A stretch of DNA of 7,847 nt from JBFHER01 sp041584055 (GTDB taxonomy: Bacteria; Bacteroidota; Bacteroidia; Bacteroidales; UBA5342): contig JBFHER010000175.1 in the NCBI GenBank assembly GCA_041584055.1, positions 1-7,847 of the forward strand. Direction: 5' to 3'. The notes below the pieces were generated by a model. That model was not told the DNA's origin and ran no database searches. It was given only the letters and a program-made list of their open reading frames with translations. How positions within the stretch are numbered: position 1 is the first letter of the stretch; every line of letters begins with the position of its first letter. A program made the position numbers and the translations under genes. This document shows positions 7,061 through 7,847 of the stretch, one piece after another.

Positions 7061-7783
7061 TTACAGATGTTCTTCCCTGTAAGAGAGGCTAAAATCAATG
7101 ACGCCTTTTAAATGCGAACGCATGGCTTCTGCTGCGGCTTGTGAATCTTGTTTTATGATGCAGTCAAGGATCATTTTATGTTCCAGATAGGCAGTTTTAG
7201 AACGACCTTCACCACATACATTTATTTTGGTGTATATTTTGAGAATATCAGGAATCAGAATGTGCATTAAGGATTTTATCACCATGTTCTGACTCGCTTC
7301 TGCAATTTTCAAATGAAAATTAAAATCTTGCTCAAGTCCCGGAAGTTCTGAATCAACCCTTTGTTTATAGTCATTCAAAGCTTTTTCCATTTGCAGTATG
7401 TCCTCAGAGGAGCGACGAAGTGCTGCTTGCGAACATGCGTATGTTTCAATCAATAACCGGGTTTCAACCAAATGGAAAAAGTCATTTTCATTTAATCGGA
7501 TTACATTTGAAACAAGGTCATCCATGGCTGAAACATCAACTTTGGTTACCACGGTGCCACTTTGAGGCATTGTTCTGAAAATGCCACATGATTCAAGTTT
7601 TTTGATGGCTTCTCTCACGTAGGTTCTGCCAATGTTAAATGATTCTGAAAGTTTTCGCTCAGAAGGGAGTCTGTCGCCTGGTTTTAACTGTCCTGATACA
7701 ATGGAATTGCGGATTTGCTTAATTATTTTATCCACAGGACTTTCAATTTCGATGGCTTTGAAATTATCTAACACACTTATCAT
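7061..7783 (-). CDS. GntR-family transcriptional regulator, FadR/FCD subfamily
   Basis: A 240-residue DNA-binding regulator. Residues about 16-80 are a GntR winged helix-turn-helix: IIKQIRNSIVSGQLKPGDRLPSE begins at 20, the recognition helix region is NIGRTYVREAIKKLE (50-64), and the wing follows at GIFRTMPQSGTVV. Residues about 100-230 are the all-helical FCD ligand-binding domain. Its metal-site residues all appear to be present, Asp153, His157, His202 and His224, with the spacing seen in FCD proteins, so a metal-assisted acidic effector such as a uronate derivative or KDG is plausible. It probably represses the downstream susC-susD-kdgK cluster and is relieved by a catabolic intermediate. 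This is the arrangement known for the GntR-family AusR of the Zobellia alginate system; orthology is not proven here. The start at 7783 has AGTAGG close upstream and gives a normal N-terminus. An operator-like palindrome 18 nt upstream suggests autoregulation. Confidence 0.93.
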   Translation of the reverse strand: MISVLDNFKAIEIESPVDKIIKQIRNSIVSGQLKPGDRLPSERKLSESFNIGRTYVREAIKKLESCGIFRTMPQSGTVVTKVDVSAMDDLVSNVIRLNENDFFHLVETRLLIETYACSQAALRRSSEDILQMEKALNDYKQRVDSELPGLEQDFNFHLKIAEASQNMVIKSLMHILIPDILKIYTKINVCGEGRSKTAYLEHKMILDCIIKQDSQAAAEAMRSHLKGVIDFSLSYREEHL

Positions 7784-7801
7784 GACCTACTTTGTGCTTG
7801 A

Positions 7802-7812
7802 TTGTTATACAA
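7802..7812. promoter_or_regulatory. Candidate GntR/FadR-type operator upstream of the regulator
   Basis: TTGT-TAT-ACAA fits the FadR-subfamily operator consensus TNGTNNNACNA at every fixed position, and the symmetry extends one base on each side (ATTGT/ACAAT, 7801-7813). It lies 18 bp upstream of the regulator start codon, where binding could block transcription of the gene. The surrounding 7784-7847 is AT-rich; no exact Bacteroidota -7 element is seen there. The site is short and AT-rich, so chance cannot be excluded. Confidence 0.45.
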
Positions 7813-7847
7813 TTTAAAAAGAAAATATGATATTTATTAAATGTTGA

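Noticed and set aside
7632..7817. A 61-residue plus-strand frame opposite the 5' end of the regulator gene.
   Set aside because: It is antisense to the conserved helix-turn-helix coding region and has no recognisable features.
1..7847. A mobile element, CRISPR array, tRNA or rRNA.
   Set aside because: No transposase or integrase, no regularly spaced repeats, no terminal inverted repeats and no tRNA- or rRNA-like sequence were seen on either strand.

Overview
The window comes from a Bacteroidota genome. It carries a SusC/SusD outer-membrane glycan-uptake pair, lipoproteins with acidic residues after the lipidated cysteine, A-rich translation starts with little or no Shine-Dalgarno, and one good match to the Bacteroidota -7 promoter element (TAnnTTTG). 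The moderate GC content and gene set would suit a marine or algal-polysaccharide-degrading lineage, but the genus cannot be read from the sequence.

All five genes lie on the minus strand, so transcription runs from high to low coordinates: a FadR/FCD-type GntR regulator (7783-7061), a 255-bp regulatory gap with several repeats, susC (6805-3731), susD (3706-2171), a gap with a strong hairpin and a candidate promoter, a 2-keto-3-deoxygluconate (KDG) kinase (1964-837), a 248-bp gap with competing hairpins, and the 5' part of a lipoprotein gene with a cupin-like segment (588 to the window edge).

Together this looks like part of a polysaccharide utilization locus for a uronate-containing glycan; alginate is the first guess and pectin or another uronan is possible. 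SusD captures and SusC imports oligosaccharides. Lyases outside the window would yield unsaturated uronates, which are converted to KDG and phosphorylated by the kinase. The cupin-like lipoprotein may process or bind sugar outside the cytoplasm. The regulator sits where the AusR repressor of Zobellia galactanivorans alginate catabolism would suggest, and a match to the FadR-type operator consensus lies just upstream of its start codon. The substrate is inferred, because no lyase or other glycan-cleaving enzyme is in the window.

The gene content is a recognisable locus type. The parts worth a second look are non-coding: a 9-bp inverted repeat with an overlapping direct repeat before susC, a hairpin followed by a promoter between susD and kdgK, mutually exclusive hairpins before the lipoprotein gene, and the operator-like site before the regulator.
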